Source of the DNA: a bacterium
GTDB lineage: Bacteria > UBA6262
Reading direction: 5' to 3'
NCBI GenBank assembly: GCA_028716025.1
Contig: JAQUQP010000038.1
Location: forward strand, 1-13,991
Length of the DNA: 13,991 nt
The translations under genes and the position numbers were made by a program. Shown here in pieces: positions 1 through 6,855 of this stretch. How positions within the stretch are numbered: position 1 is the first letter of the stretch; each line of letters starts with the position of its first letter. A model generated the notes under the pieces. It was not told the origin of the DNA. It searched no databases and saw nothing but the letters and a program-made list of their open reading frames with translations.

Positions 1-75
1 CAGAATGGATTTGAAACCCAATTTAGGAATAGGGTAATCAGCCATGCCATCACCGATCAATATTGCGTATTTCAC
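1..75 (-). CDS. apgM: ApgM-type 2,3-bisphosphoglycerate-independent phosphoglycerate mutase homologue, N-terminal fragment
   Basis: Only the first 25 codons are present; the gene runs off the left edge. The GTG start at 73-75 has a GGAG Shine-Dalgarno-like sequence seven bases upstream. The visible residues read MKYAILIGDGMADYPIPKLG and onward, which matches the N-terminus of the archaeal-type cofactor-independent phosphoglycerate mutase family, whose DGMADYP segment carries the metal-binding Asp of the alkaline phosphatase superfamily. It is 35 bases downstream of thrC and in the same direction, so it ends the alaC-hom-thrC unit. Family members beside hom and thrC have been annotated in subsystem databases as a predicted functional analogue of homoserine kinase. 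I infer that role here because no thrB is visible. A glycolytic mutase remains possible because most of the protein is missing. Confidence 0.85.
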   Translation of the reverse strand, partial: MKYAILIGDGMADYPIPKLGFKSIL

Positions 76-80
76 GCTAA

Positions 81-104
81 GACTCCAGACTATAGACTCT
101 AGTT
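81..104. repeat. Intergenic repeat, family A, short copy
   Basis: This AT-balanced stretch between thrC and the apgM-like gene reads gactccagactatagactct. It shares the 'gactccaga' core and the 'tatagact' word with the longer copy at about 3786-3875. On the minus strand it supplies the GGAG that lies seven bases before the apgM GTG start. It has no coding potential of its own. Confidence 0.6.
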
Positions 105-110
105 TAAAAC

Positions 111-1175
111 CTAAAGCCCAATTTCTTGTTTGATTATATCGATATTAGCTGCCACAACTTTTGGTTGGGTAGCGACTTTAATCGCGTTATCCGGATCTTT
201 TAAGCCATGACCGGTCAGGATGCAAACAACTCTAGGTACCGCTTGCTGTTTATCGAAATAATCTTTTTCGATATATTTTTTTAAACCAGCTACTCCGGCC
301 GCGCTGGCTGGCTCGCAGAATACTCCTTCATATTTAGCCAGCATTTGATACGCCTTGACGATATCATCATCGCTGACCATATCGATCACGCCGCCAGATT
401 CATCACGGGCAGCTTCAGCCTGTTTCCAGGACGCTGGATTACCAATTTTGATGGCAGTGGCCAGGGTTTTAGGATCCTTGACTGGATGGCCCAAAACTAT
501 CGGGGCTGATCCTGCAGCCTGGAAACCCATCATCTTGGGTGTATTCTTGGCTTTACTCTTCTCTTTAAATTCCTTATACCCTTTCCAATAAGCAGTAATA
601 TTACCGGCATTGCCGACTGGCATGAACTGGTAATCAGGAGCATCTCCCAATACTTCAACTACTTCAAAAGCCCCGGATTTCTGCCCTTCGATCCGGTAAG
701 GATTCAAGGAGTTTACCAGGGTAATCGGATATTTCTGACTGATCTCTTTGACCAGTTCCAGCGCATCGTCAAAATTACCTTGGACTTGCAGTACCTGCGC
801 ACCGTGGATCATGGCCTGAGAAAGTTTGCCCAGGGCAATGGCTCCATTAGGAATAAGAACAATGCATTTTATCCCGGCTCTGGCCGCGTAGGCAGCAGCA
901 GAAGCAGAAGTATTACCGGTGGAAGCGCAGATAACAGCTTTGCTTCCTTCTTCCATAGCTTTGGAAATTGCCATGGTCATACCCCGGTCCTTGAAAGACC
1001 CGGTAGGATTCAAACCTTCATATTTCAGGTATATTTCCACTTTATTCCCCAGGATCCGGCTCAGGTTCTTCGCAGGTATAAGCGGAGTATTTCCTTCTAG
1101 TAAAGAGATCACCGGAGTTTTAGCTGATACCGACAAATAATCCCTGTATTTTTCGATCAAACCCTGATACGACAT
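111..1175 (-). CDS. thrC: Threonine synthase
   Basis: PLP-dependent enzyme converting O-phosphohomoserine to threonine, the last step of threonine synthesis, cytosolic. The PLP lysine lies in GSFKDRG (Lys62 from the chosen start). It is followed by the substrate loop STGNTSAS (about 85-92) and the glycine-rich phosphate-binding GNAGN (187-191). At 354 residues it belongs to the short bacterial threonine synthases, not the long yeast/E. coli type. I chose the ATG at 1173-1175 because a good AAGGTGG Shine-Dalgarno sits five bases upstream. A GTG three codons earlier (1182-1184) would put that site inside the gene and has a poorer ribosome site. It lies downstream of hom across a family B repeat and upstream of an apgM-like gene, in the same direction throughout. 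Assignment is firm. Confidence 0.96.
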   Translation of the reverse strand: MSYQGLIEKYRDYLSVSAKTPVISLLEGNTPLIPAKNLSRILGNKVEIYLKYEGLNPTGSFKDRGMTMAISKAMEEGSKAVICASTGNTSASAAAYAARAGIKCIVLIPNGAIALGKLSQAMIHGAQVLQVQGNFDDALELVKEISQKYPITLVNSLNPYRIEGQKSGAFEVVEVLGDAPDYQFMPVGNAGNITAYWKGYKEFKEKSKAKNTPKMMGFQAAGSAPIVLGHPVKDPKTLATAIKIGNPASWKQAEAARDESGGVIDMVSDDDIVKAYQMLAKYEGVFCEPASAAGVAGLKKYIEKDYFDKQQAVPRVVCILTGHGLKDPDNAIKVATQPKVVAANIDIIKQEIGL

Positions 1176-1190
1176 TGCAGCCACCTTATC

Positions 1191-1289
1191 TTAAATCCTA
1201 AATTCGAATATTTAAACTTTTTTAAATTTGAACTTCGTGCTTTGCATTTGTTTAGTATTTAGTGCTTCGTATTTCGAATTTGTATTTAA
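1191..1289. repeat. Intergenic repeat, family B, copy 1 (between hom and thrC)
   Basis: A roughly 100-base AT-rich gap fills the space between the hom stop and the thrC start. It shares two exact words with the gap between proA and nadD: aaatcctaaattc (1193-1205 and 10688-10700) and atttagtgctt (1257-1267 and 10807-10817). Both words have the same order and orientation relative to transcription. The interior is composed of degenerate 'aattcgaa'/'aaatac' words on both strands, giving partial self-complementarity. I see no promoter, terminator with a U-run, or small gene in it. Confidence 0.7.
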
Positions 1290-2585
1290 TTACTCTTCTA
1301 TTCTTATATACACTGTATCAGATTGTACTACCGGCAACCGGTTGATCTCGGCCAGAGCTTTCATGACATTCTTTTCCAAGGCCTTATGAGTGATCATAAT
1401 GATCGGCACCCGGTTGCGCCGGCCATAGCCTTTTTGGAAACAGGATTCTATGCTGACTTTATTTTTCCCCAATATACCGGATATCTTAGAGAGCACGCCC
1501 GGCTTATCCTTAGTGGTAAAACGCATGTAATACTTGGTTTCCAGCTCGGAAATATTCCTGATCTTTAATTTCTTATCCGGATTATAATGCACATAAGGCA
1601 TGGTCCCGGCAGTTTTATAATAAATATTGCGTGACAAGTCAATAATATCGCTTACGACAGCGCTGGCCGCTGGCAATTGCCCGGCTCCCTGTCCGTAATA
1701 CATGGTATCACCGGAAGCGTCGCCGCTGATATAAATGGCATTATACTGGTTATCAACCGAAGTCAACAGATGCTCTTTAGAGATCAGGGTCGGATGGACA
1801 CGGATCTGGATACCTCCATGATCATCTTTGGCAATGGCCAGTAACTTCAAAGCATAGCCAAATTCCTCATCCGCAAAGGTAACATCCTGCAATGATATTT
1901 TTTCTATTCCCTGACAATAGATATCTTCCGGTTTTATCCAAGAACCGAATGCAATGGAGGCTAAAATTGAAATTTTGTGCCTGGAATCCATGCCTTTGAT
2001 ATCCAGTGACGGATTGCGTTCCGCAAAACCAAGTTTTTGGGCTTGCCGTAAAGCTTTGTCGAAATCCATTTTTTCTTCGCTCATCTTGGTCAAGATAAAA
2101 TTAGTAGTCCCATTCAGGATCCCCAAGATAGATTCGATCTTATTTGCGGCCAAACCTTCGTTCAAGGCCTGGATCACTGGGATACCGCCGCCGACACTGG
2201 CTTCGAAGTAGATCAATACACCATATTTCCTGGCCTGCACAAATATCTCATCCCAATATTGAGATAAGAGCGCTTTGTTGGCGGTAACAACGTGCTTGCC
2301 CTGCTGGAAAGCCTGGAGAATTATTTTGCGGGCAAAATCCACTCCGCCGACCAGTTCTACCACCAGATCTATCTCTGGAGCAAGAATGATCTCATCAGTG
2401 TCCTTGCAAAAAATATCCTTATACCGGGCAGGCACTTTATCAGCTACCCGCGGATTAAGATCGCATATTTTAACTATCCGTACCGGGGCACCGACCCTTC
2501 TTTCAATAGAGGCCTGGTGTTTTTCCATTACTTTCAAAACACCCTGGCCAACGATGCCGCAACCGATCAAACCTATATTGATCAT
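1290..2585 (-). CDS. hom: Homoserine dehydrogenase with C-terminal ACT domain
   Basis: Reduces aspartate semialdehyde to homoserine with NAD(P)H, the first committed step toward threonine and methionine. The N-terminal Rossmann motif GLIGCGIVGQG spans residues 5-15. TANKALL (101-107), GGIPVIQAL (133-141), NGTTNFIL (158-165) and the catalytic-region segment DIKGMDSRHK (195-204, with Lys204 as the expected catalytic lysine) follow in the normal order. GAGQLPAASAV is at about 300-310. Residues about 351-425 form an ACT domain, the usual site of threonine feedback inhibition in this 430-residue class. It is monofunctional, with no fused aspartokinase. The start has a strong GAGGTG site (2590-2595). 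Only 14 bases separate it from the aminotransferase stop, so the two are very probably co-transcribed. Confidence 0.97.
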   Translation of the reverse strand: MINIGLIGCGIVGQGVLKVMEKHQASIERRVGAPVRIVKICDLNPRVADKVPARYKDIFCKDTDEIILAPEIDLVVELVGGVDFARKIILQAFQQGKHVVTANKALLSQYWDEIFVQARKYGVLIYFEASVGGGIPVIQALNEGLAANKIESILGILNGTTNFILTKMSEEKMDFDKALRQAQKLGFAERNPSLDIKGMDSRHKISILASIAFGSWIKPEDIYCQGIEKISLQDVTFADEEFGYALKLLAIAKDDHGGIQIRVHPTLISKEHLLTSVDNQYNAIYISGDASGDTMYYGQGAGQLPAASAVVSDIIDLSRNIYYKTAGTMPYVHYNPDKKLKIRNISELETKYYMRFTTKDKPGVLSKISGILGKNKVSIESCFQKGYGRRNRVPIIMITHKALEKNVMKALAEINRLPVVQSDTVYIRIEE

Positions 2586-2599
2586 ACTTCACCTCAAAT

Positions 2600-3778
2600 T
2601 TACTTTAACAATTTTTTAAAACGTAATAAAGTATCATGGAACCGGTTATCATGGGTCACCAGGGCAATGCGCACATACCCTTCGCCATTTTCGCCAAATC
2701 CATTACCCGGGGCGACCGCGACACCAGTCTCCTTGAGCAGGAATTCGCAGAATTCCAGCGATTTCATGTGCTTGAACTTGTCCGGGATAGGCGCCCACAA
2801 ATACATGGTGGCTTTAGGCTTGTTCACTTTCCAGCCTAACTTATTCAATCCATCCACCATGAGATCGCGACGCCGCTGGTATACTTTGCAAGTTTCAGTA
2901 ATACAATCCTGAGGCCCGGTCAAGGCCGCTACCCCAGCTAATTGCAATGCGGTGAAAACACCATAATCCATATAGCTTTTGAACTTTTCCAAGTAACCCA
3001 GTATCCGGGCATTACCCACGGCAAAACCCATACGCCAACCAGCCATGTTATAGGTTTTGGAAAAAGAACCAAATTCTATAGCAATATCCCTGGCGCCTGG
3101 CACCTGCAGGAAACTCGGCGCTTTATAGCCGTCAAAGCAGATCTCTGAATAAGCCAGGTCACTGCCCACGATAATATCGTACTTCTTGGCAAAAGCCACG
3201 ACCTCTTCATAGAACTTCAGGTCTTCTACTATTGCTGCCGTCGGATTATTAGGATAGTTGATAAACATCAACTTAGCCTTACGGGCAACCTCTTCAGGGA
3301 TCTTGGTCAGATCCGGCAAATATTTATTTTCTTCCAGTAAGGGCATCAAATGCACTTGCCCCCCAGCCAGGATCACACCGTTATAATGCACCGGGTAAGA
3401 AGGTCCCGGCACCAGGACAATATCTCCCGCATCAAGTATTGCCGCGGCTAAATGTCCCACACCTTCTTTGGAACCGACCAGGGCCAAGGCCTCAGTTTCA
3501 GGATCAAAAGTGAGATCAAACCGGTTTTTATAGAACTGGCAGACCGCTTGCCGGAATTTCGGCATGCCTTTGGCCTGTGGGTAACGATGCGTATTAGGAT
3601 GATTGGTCACGGTATCTACGAGCCGGTCGATCACATGTTTTGGTGTCGGCAAGTCGGGATTACCCATGCTCAAATCAATAACATCCAGCTTTTTGCTGTA
3701 TGCATCCTTCATCAAATTTTTCATTACCGCGAAAACATACGGCGGCAGTTTTTTAAGCTTATCTGAACATTCAACCAT
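2600..3778 (-). CDS. alaC: AlaC-like PLP-dependent class I/II aminotransferase
   Basis: Fold-type I aminotransferase of 392 residues. The PLP Schiff-base lysine is Lys241 in SFSKTYNMAGWRMGF, and NYPNNPT (174-180) and SDLAY (206-210) are the standard cofactor contacts. Several stretches look very like E. coli AlaC as I know it: LPPYVF near the N-terminus, SMGNPD, GSKEG, YKAPSFLQVPGARD and RRRDLMVDGLN. AlaC is a glutamate-pyruvate aminotransferase. Relatives are often labelled aspartate or LL-diaminopimelate aminotransferase, and the position just before hom would also suit a role in aspartate-family metabolism, so the substrate is uncertain. The ATG at 3776-3778 has only a distant GGAG (11-base spacing) contributed by a family A repeat. 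It may therefore be weakly translated or use another signal. Confidence 0.88.
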   Translation of the reverse strand: MVECSDKLKKLPPYVFAVMKNLMKDAYSKKLDVIDLSMGNPDLPTPKHVIDRLVDTVTNHPNTHRYPQAKGMPKFRQAVCQFYKNRFDLTFDPETEALALVGSKEGVGHLAAAILDAGDIVLVPGPSYPVHYNGVILAGGQVHLMPLLEENKYLPDLTKIPEEVARKAKLMFINYPNNPTAAIVEDLKFYEEVVAFAKKYDIIVGSDLAYSEICFDGYKAPSFLQVPGARDIAIEFGSFSKTYNMAGWRMGFAVGNARILGYLEKFKSYMDYGVFTALQLAGVAALTGPQDCITETCKVYQRRRDLMVDGLNKLGWKVNKPKATMYLWAPIPDKFKHMKSLEFCEFLLKETGVAVAPGNGFGENGEGYVRIALVTHDNRFHDTLLRFKKLLK

Positions 3779-3785
3779 AAAAAAT

Positions 3786-3875
3786 CAGTCTCCAGTCTAT
3801 AGACTCCAGACCCCAGATTTTAGACTTTAGAATGCTGCTCTTGAGTCTTGAATCGTGAGTCTTGTATTTGCTTGT
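3786..3875. repeat. Intergenic repeat, family A, long copy reaching into lipA
   Basis: Tandem-like degenerate units built from 'gtctccagtc', 'agactccaga', 'ttagacttta', 'cttgagtctt' and 'gtgagtcttg' fill the space between lipA and the aminotransferase gene. They continue past the lipA stop (3820-3822) into its coding region. A perfect 12-base palindrome, agtctatagact, sits at 3794-3805. Part of the same repeat family occurs at 81-104. The stretch provides the only Shine-Dalgarno-like GGAG ahead of the aminotransferase start. Confidence 0.65.
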
Positions 3876-4704
3876 ATAGCTCTTTCGCCAAGTACGAACT
3901 CCGCATTGTCGGACCAGAAGCTACTGCTAAAAATCCCATACTCCCGGCTATTTTTTCAAATTGCTTAAACTCTTCCCGGCTTAAATATCGTCTCACCGGT
4001 ATATTATTTTTTGTCGGCTGGAAATACTGACCGAGCACTACTACATCACAACCTATTTTCCGTAAATCCCGCAAAACCGCAAAAACGTCTTTTTCTTCTT
4101 CACCCAAACCAAACATGAGCCCACTTTTAGTGATAGTCCCGGGACTTTTCTGTTTATAATATTCTAAGACTTTCAAACTGCGCTGATAGTCAGCTTCTGG
4201 ACGGACTAGGCTATATAATCTGGGTACAGTTTCCACGTTATGATTAAAAATATCCGGTCGCGCTTCCAGTACTGTATCCAAAGCCTTATGATCAAGCTGG
4301 AAATCCGGGGTCAACACTTCGATTATAGCGGCTGGGACAACTGCCCGCACCGCCTGGATCGTCCTGGCAAATTGGCTGGCGCCGCCATCAGGCAGGTCAT
4401 CACGGGTCACTGATGTGATGACTATGTGCTCCAATTCTAATTCTTTAACAAATCCGGCTAGCCGGTCCGGCTCCTCTGTATCCGGCAGGATTGGCACTGA
4501 TTCTTTCTTGACGCTACAGAACCGGCAATGCCGCGTGCAAATATCCCCCAGGATCAGGAACGTTGCTGTTTTCTTGCCGAAACATTCACTTTTATTCGGA
4601 CACCGGGCGCTAACACATACTGTGTGCAGGTGATTCTTGTTTAAAAGAGCGTTCAATTCCACTATTTTGGTCAGGTCTATTTTGTTCTTTACTGCGTTAT
4701 TCAT
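3820..4704 (-). CDS. lipA: Lipoyl synthase (radical SAM)
   Basis: Inserts the two sulfur atoms into octanoyl groups on lipoyl-domain proteins. The auxiliary cluster cysteines are in the N-terminal C-x4-C-x5-C pattern (Cys30, Cys35, Cys41). The radical-SAM cluster is CTRHCRFC (Cys56, Cys60, Cys63). The C-terminal RSSY motif (268-271), whose serine ligates the auxiliary cluster in characterised enzymes, is intact. The enzyme should therefore be functional. Beyond RSSYLAKELYKQ, about 14 further residues are encoded by a family A repeat and look like a fortuitous extension; the conserved enzyme effectively ends near residue 280. The start ATG is two bases after the stop of the small membrane-protein gene, indicating translational coupling. 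It is the last member of the lpdA unit. Confidence 0.97.
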   Translation of the reverse strand: MNNAVKNKIDLTKIVELNALLNKNHLHTVCVSARCPNKSECFGKKTATFLILGDICTRHCRFCSVKKESVPILPDTEEPDRLAGFVKELELEHIVITSVTRDDLPDGGASQFARTIQAVRAVVPAAIIEVLTPDFQLDHKALDTVLEARPDIFNHNVETVPRLYSLVRPEADYQRSLKVLEYYKQKSPGTITKSGLMFGLGEEEKDVFAVLRDLRKIGCDVVVLGQYFQPTKNNIPVRRYLSREEFKQFEKIAGSMGFLAVASGPTMRSSYLAKELYKQIQDSRFKTQEQHSKV

Positions 4705-4706
4705 AA

Positions 4707-4946
4707 TTACTTCAATTTTTTCTTAATGAACAGGAACAGTAAATATCCCACTCCGACACAAACCATGCCATAGGTGACCTGGAACACGTTAAAACGCATC
4801 CACTCCGCGGCCGTGATAAATTCGCTGTCTGGCTTGACAATATTCAAGAGTTTTAAGAATCCATAGATGGTCACTAAAACGCCCCAGCCATAGAACACCC
4901 AGCCGGATAATCTTAACAATCCCCTGATCTCTTTCCTGTCTGTCAT
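4707..4946 (-). CDS. Small two-helix membrane protein of unknown function
   Basis: A 79-residue protein I do not recognise. A basic N-terminus (about residues 4-12) precedes a first hydrophobic segment at about 14-35. A polar linker contains Pro-Asp and Glu-Trp. A second hydrophobic segment at about 52-73 is followed by a lysine-rich end. Charge placement predicts both termini in the cytoplasm and a short outer loop. It sits three bases after the lpdA stop and two bases before the lipA ATG. A good GAGGT ribosome site overlaps the end of lpdA. The spacing and lack of a competing long frame support a real gene. Its placement suggests a link with the lipoate/dihydrolipoamide unit, but that is inference only. 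Confidence 0.8.
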   Translation of the reverse strand: MTDRKEIRGLLRLSGWVFYGWGVLVTIYGFLKLLNIVKPDSEFITAAEWMRFNVFQVTYGMVCVGVGYLLFLFIKKKLK

Positions 4947-4949
4947 CTT

Positions 4950-6338
4950 TTACCTCTTTTTTACAATACTGATAGCCTGACCATCCACGTCTTCCATAGC
5001 TTCTTTCACTGCTTCGCTCATTGTCGGATGCGCGAATACTGCCTGGGCAAATTGTTTCGTGGTCAGCTTATGAGCCATGGCCAGGGCTACCTGGTTGATC
5101 AGCTCAGTGGCTTGCGGACCGATAATATGGCTCCCGAGTATTTGTCCTGTTTCTGCCTGGGCGATCACTTTGACAAAACCCCGGGTATCTCCGGTTGCCT
5201 GGGCTTTACCCAGCGCGGCAAAAGGAAATTTGCCAATCTTGACTGCTCCCGCTGTTTTGGCCTCTTGCTCACGTTTGCCAACCATGCCAATTTCCGGAGC
5301 AGTAAAGATACATTTGGGTAAAGCTGTATAATCTGCTTCTTGTTTTTCCCGGCCCGTAATATTTTCAACCGCTATCACTGCGTCATATGACGCTTTATGG
5401 GCTAACATGGGCCCATTGATACAATCGCCGATAGCGTAAATATTTTTAACCGTGGTCTCGAGCTGCTGGTTGACCTTGATCCGGCCGCGGTCCACGGCAA
5501 TTCCTGCCTGCTCCAGCCCTAAATTTTCTATATTTGCCTGCCGGCCAACTGCAGTGATCACCAGATCAACGGTTATTTCTTCTTTATTGCTAAAAGTAAT
5601 TTTTACCTGGTCCTGCTGTTTAGCAGCCTGGGCTACGGAAAGACCGGTGTATATCTTAATACCATTGCGGGCCATTCCCACAGCCAGCAGTTTGGCTATT
5701 TCTTCATCTGCTTCAGGCAGGATCTGGGAAGTTAATTCTACCAGGTGGACCTGTACTCCCAAGTCAAAAAAGATCTGAGCAAACTCACAGCCGATCGCTC
5801 CTCCGCCGACAATGAGAACGCTGGCTGGAAGTTTAGTTAAATTAAAGATCTGGTCGCTATTAATGATGCCCCGGCCGTCTGTTTTCAATACTGGCAGGGC
5901 TACTGGCCTGCTGCCGGTCGCGATAATAATATTTTTAGCTTCAAGTACGCGCTTATCCGGGCTTTTATTATCCTGTACCACAATAGTTTTAGCATCATGT
6001 AATTGGGCTGATCCTGAAACCAGAGTGATCTTATGCGTTTTAAACAGGGTCTCTAATCCCTTGCGCAGGTTATTGATAACCGTATCTTTGTGCTGGAAAA
6101 GCTTTTCCAGGGTCACCGTGTTCTCAGTACCCGCAGCAGCTATTTCCCTGGCTTTTTTCACGGTCTTTAGATTTTCAATGATAGTTTTAGTGGGAATACA
6201 GCCCCAGTTTAAACATACTCCGCCCAACTGTAAATTTTCCACCACGACGACACTGGCACCCAGCTGGCTAGCCCTGATGGCAGCAGTATAACCCCCTGGG
6301 CCGGCACCAATGATAGCCAGGTCAAATACTTCATTCAT
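4950..6338 (-). CDS. lpdA: Dihydrolipoamide dehydrogenase (E3)
   Basis: FAD-dependent flavoprotein disulfide reductase that reoxidises dihydrolipoamide with NAD+ in 2-oxoacid dehydrogenase complexes or the glycine cleavage system. The FAD-binding GAGPGG is at residues 11-16. The redox disulfide is GGVCLNWGCIPTK with Cys42 and Cys47. The NAD-binding GGGAIG is at 178-183, and the C-terminal catalytic pair is in HPTMSE (His437, Glu442). Length 462 is normal. The start ATG has GAGG close upstream. It opens a unit with a small membrane protein and lipA. No E1, E2, GcvH, LipB or LplA gene is in the window, so which complex it serves cannot be told. Confidence 0.97.
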   Translation of the reverse strand: MNEVFDLAIIGAGPGGYTAAIRASQLGASVVVVENLQLGGVCLNWGCIPTKTIIENLKTVKKAREIAAAGTENTVTLEKLFQHKDTVINNLRKGLETLFKTHKITLVSGSAQLHDAKTIVVQDNKSPDKRVLEAKNIIIATGSRPVALPVLKTDGRGIINSDQIFNLTKLPASVLIVGGGAIGCEFAQIFFDLGVQVHLVELTSQILPEADEEIAKLLAVGMARNGIKIYTGLSVAQAAKQQDQVKITFSNKEEITVDLVITAVGRQANIENLGLEQAGIAVDRGRIKVNQQLETTVKNIYAIGDCINGPMLAHKASYDAVIAVENITGREKQEADYTALPKCIFTAPEIGMVGKREQEAKTAGAVKIGKFPFAALGKAQATGDTRGFVKVIAQAETGQILGSHIIGPQATELINQVALAMAHKLTTKQFAQAVFAHPTMSEAVKEAMEDVDGQAISIVKKR

Positions 6339-6367
6339 AGTTCCTCATCCGTCAATATTAGGTTTGA

Positions 6368-6396
6368 AAGGGTAGGAAGAACTTCTCCCTACCCTT
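6368..6396 (-). terminator. Hairpin between hup and lpdA, possible terminator or attenuator
   Basis: A perfect 9-bp stem (6368-6376 with 6388-6396) encloses an 11-base loop that can itself fold through gaag/cttc. On the minus strand it follows hup by about 40 bases and precedes the lpdA start by about 30. Only three U residues follow the stem, so it is a weak intrinsic terminator at best. It could instead be an mRNA-stabilising hairpin. Confidence 0.5.
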
Positions 6397-6435
6397 GACA
6401 GTAAATACTAAAAAACCATATTTATCAATCAGGAA

Positions 6436-6708
6436 TTACTTCACTGCATTCTTCAGAGTAGTGCTGGCCTTAAAAACAGGCACTTTCCTGGCCGGGATCT
6501 GTACGCTAGCCCCGGTTTTAGGATTACGCCCGGTACGAGCTTTACGGGTTTTTACCTTAAAAGCGCCCAAACCCGCGATCGCTACCTTCCCGTTTTGCTT
6601 TAATGTCTGGGTGATCTCTTTGATGATAGCCAAGACGGCGCGGCTGGCAGCTGCTTTATTGATCTTGGCAGCAGTGGCGACTTTTTCGATCAAAATAACT
6701 TTATTCAT
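6436..6708 (-). CDS. hup: HU/IHF-family DNA-binding protein
   Basis: A 90-residue histone-like protein that bends and compacts DNA as a dimer. The N-terminal helical part spans about 1-40, GLGAF is at 46-50, and the beta-arm signature starts GRNPKTGASVQIPARK (60-75) with the intercalating proline at position 63. Length and motif spacing are standard. A strong AAGGGGG ribosome site lies seven bases ahead of the ATG. It has its own near-consensus promoter (6766-6794) and a hairpin downstream, so it is probably a highly expressed, largely monocistronic gene. HU is more likely than IHF given the composition, but the two cannot be separated with certainty from sequence alone. Confidence 0.95.
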   Translation of the reverse strand: MNKVILIEKVATAAKINKAAASRAVLAIIKEITQTLKQNGKVAIAGLGAFKVKTRKARTGRNPKTGASVQIPARKVPVFKASTTLKNAVK

Positions 6709-6765
6709 TCTGTTACCCCCTTTGGCAAAATTCTGAGATAATTATAAAAATAGAGTTTGGACGCT

Positions 6766-6794
6766 ATAATACCTATTTTTTCTTTATTTGTCAA
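6766..6794 (-). promoter_or_regulatory. Near-consensus sigma70-type promoter of hup
   Basis: On the minus strand a perfect TTGACA (6789-6794) is separated by exactly 17 bases from TATTAT (6766-6771). The start of transcription is predicted near 6759-6760, giving a leader of about 50 bases before the hup ATG. It is the best-matching promoter in the window. Confidence 0.85.
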
Positions 6795-6804
6795 GGGAAT
6801 TATT

Positions 6805-6818
6805 AGGGCTAAAGCCCT
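6805..6818 (-). terminator. Short hairpin after argS, weak terminator candidate
   Basis: The self-complementary word agggctaaagccct forms a 5-bp stem with a four-base loop, about 35 bases after the argS stop and just upstream of the hup promoter -35. It is followed on the minus strand by AATAATT rather than a U-run. Termination there is possible but unproven. Confidence 0.35.
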
Positions 6819-6820
6819 TC

Positions 6821-6855
6821 GATTACGCGGATTTTAAAGGCAGATTGCGCGGATT
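6821..6855. repeat. Intergenic repeat, family C (two units, overlapping the argS stop)
   Basis: Two copies of gattRcgcggatt at 6821-6833 and 6843-6855 differ at one base and are spaced by nine bases. The second copy overlaps the first two plus-strand positions of the argS stop codon (6854-6856). No other copy is evident in this window. Confidence 0.6.

Noticed and set aside
1176..1184. GTG at 1182-1184 as the thrC start
   Set aside because: The ATG at 1175 has an AAGGTGG site at ideal spacing, and this site would be internal if the GTG were used.
1185..1289. A threonine-responsive attenuator or riboswitch ahead of thrC
   Set aside because: No leader peptide rich in Thr/Ile codons, terminator hairpin with U-run or known riboswitch core could be seen.
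2292..2912. A long open frame on the plus strand opposite hom and the aminotransferase
   Set aside because: It spans the junction of two firmly identified minus-strand genes and has no recognisable domain or ribosome site, so it is a shadow frame.
5028..5331. Possible damage or frameshift in lpdA suggested by competing frames
   Set aside because: The lpdA frame is continuous with all catalytic motifs and normal length.
5812..6291. A plus-strand open frame opposite lpdA
   Set aside because: It lies wholly antisense to the conserved FAD-binding part of lpdA and shows no family features.
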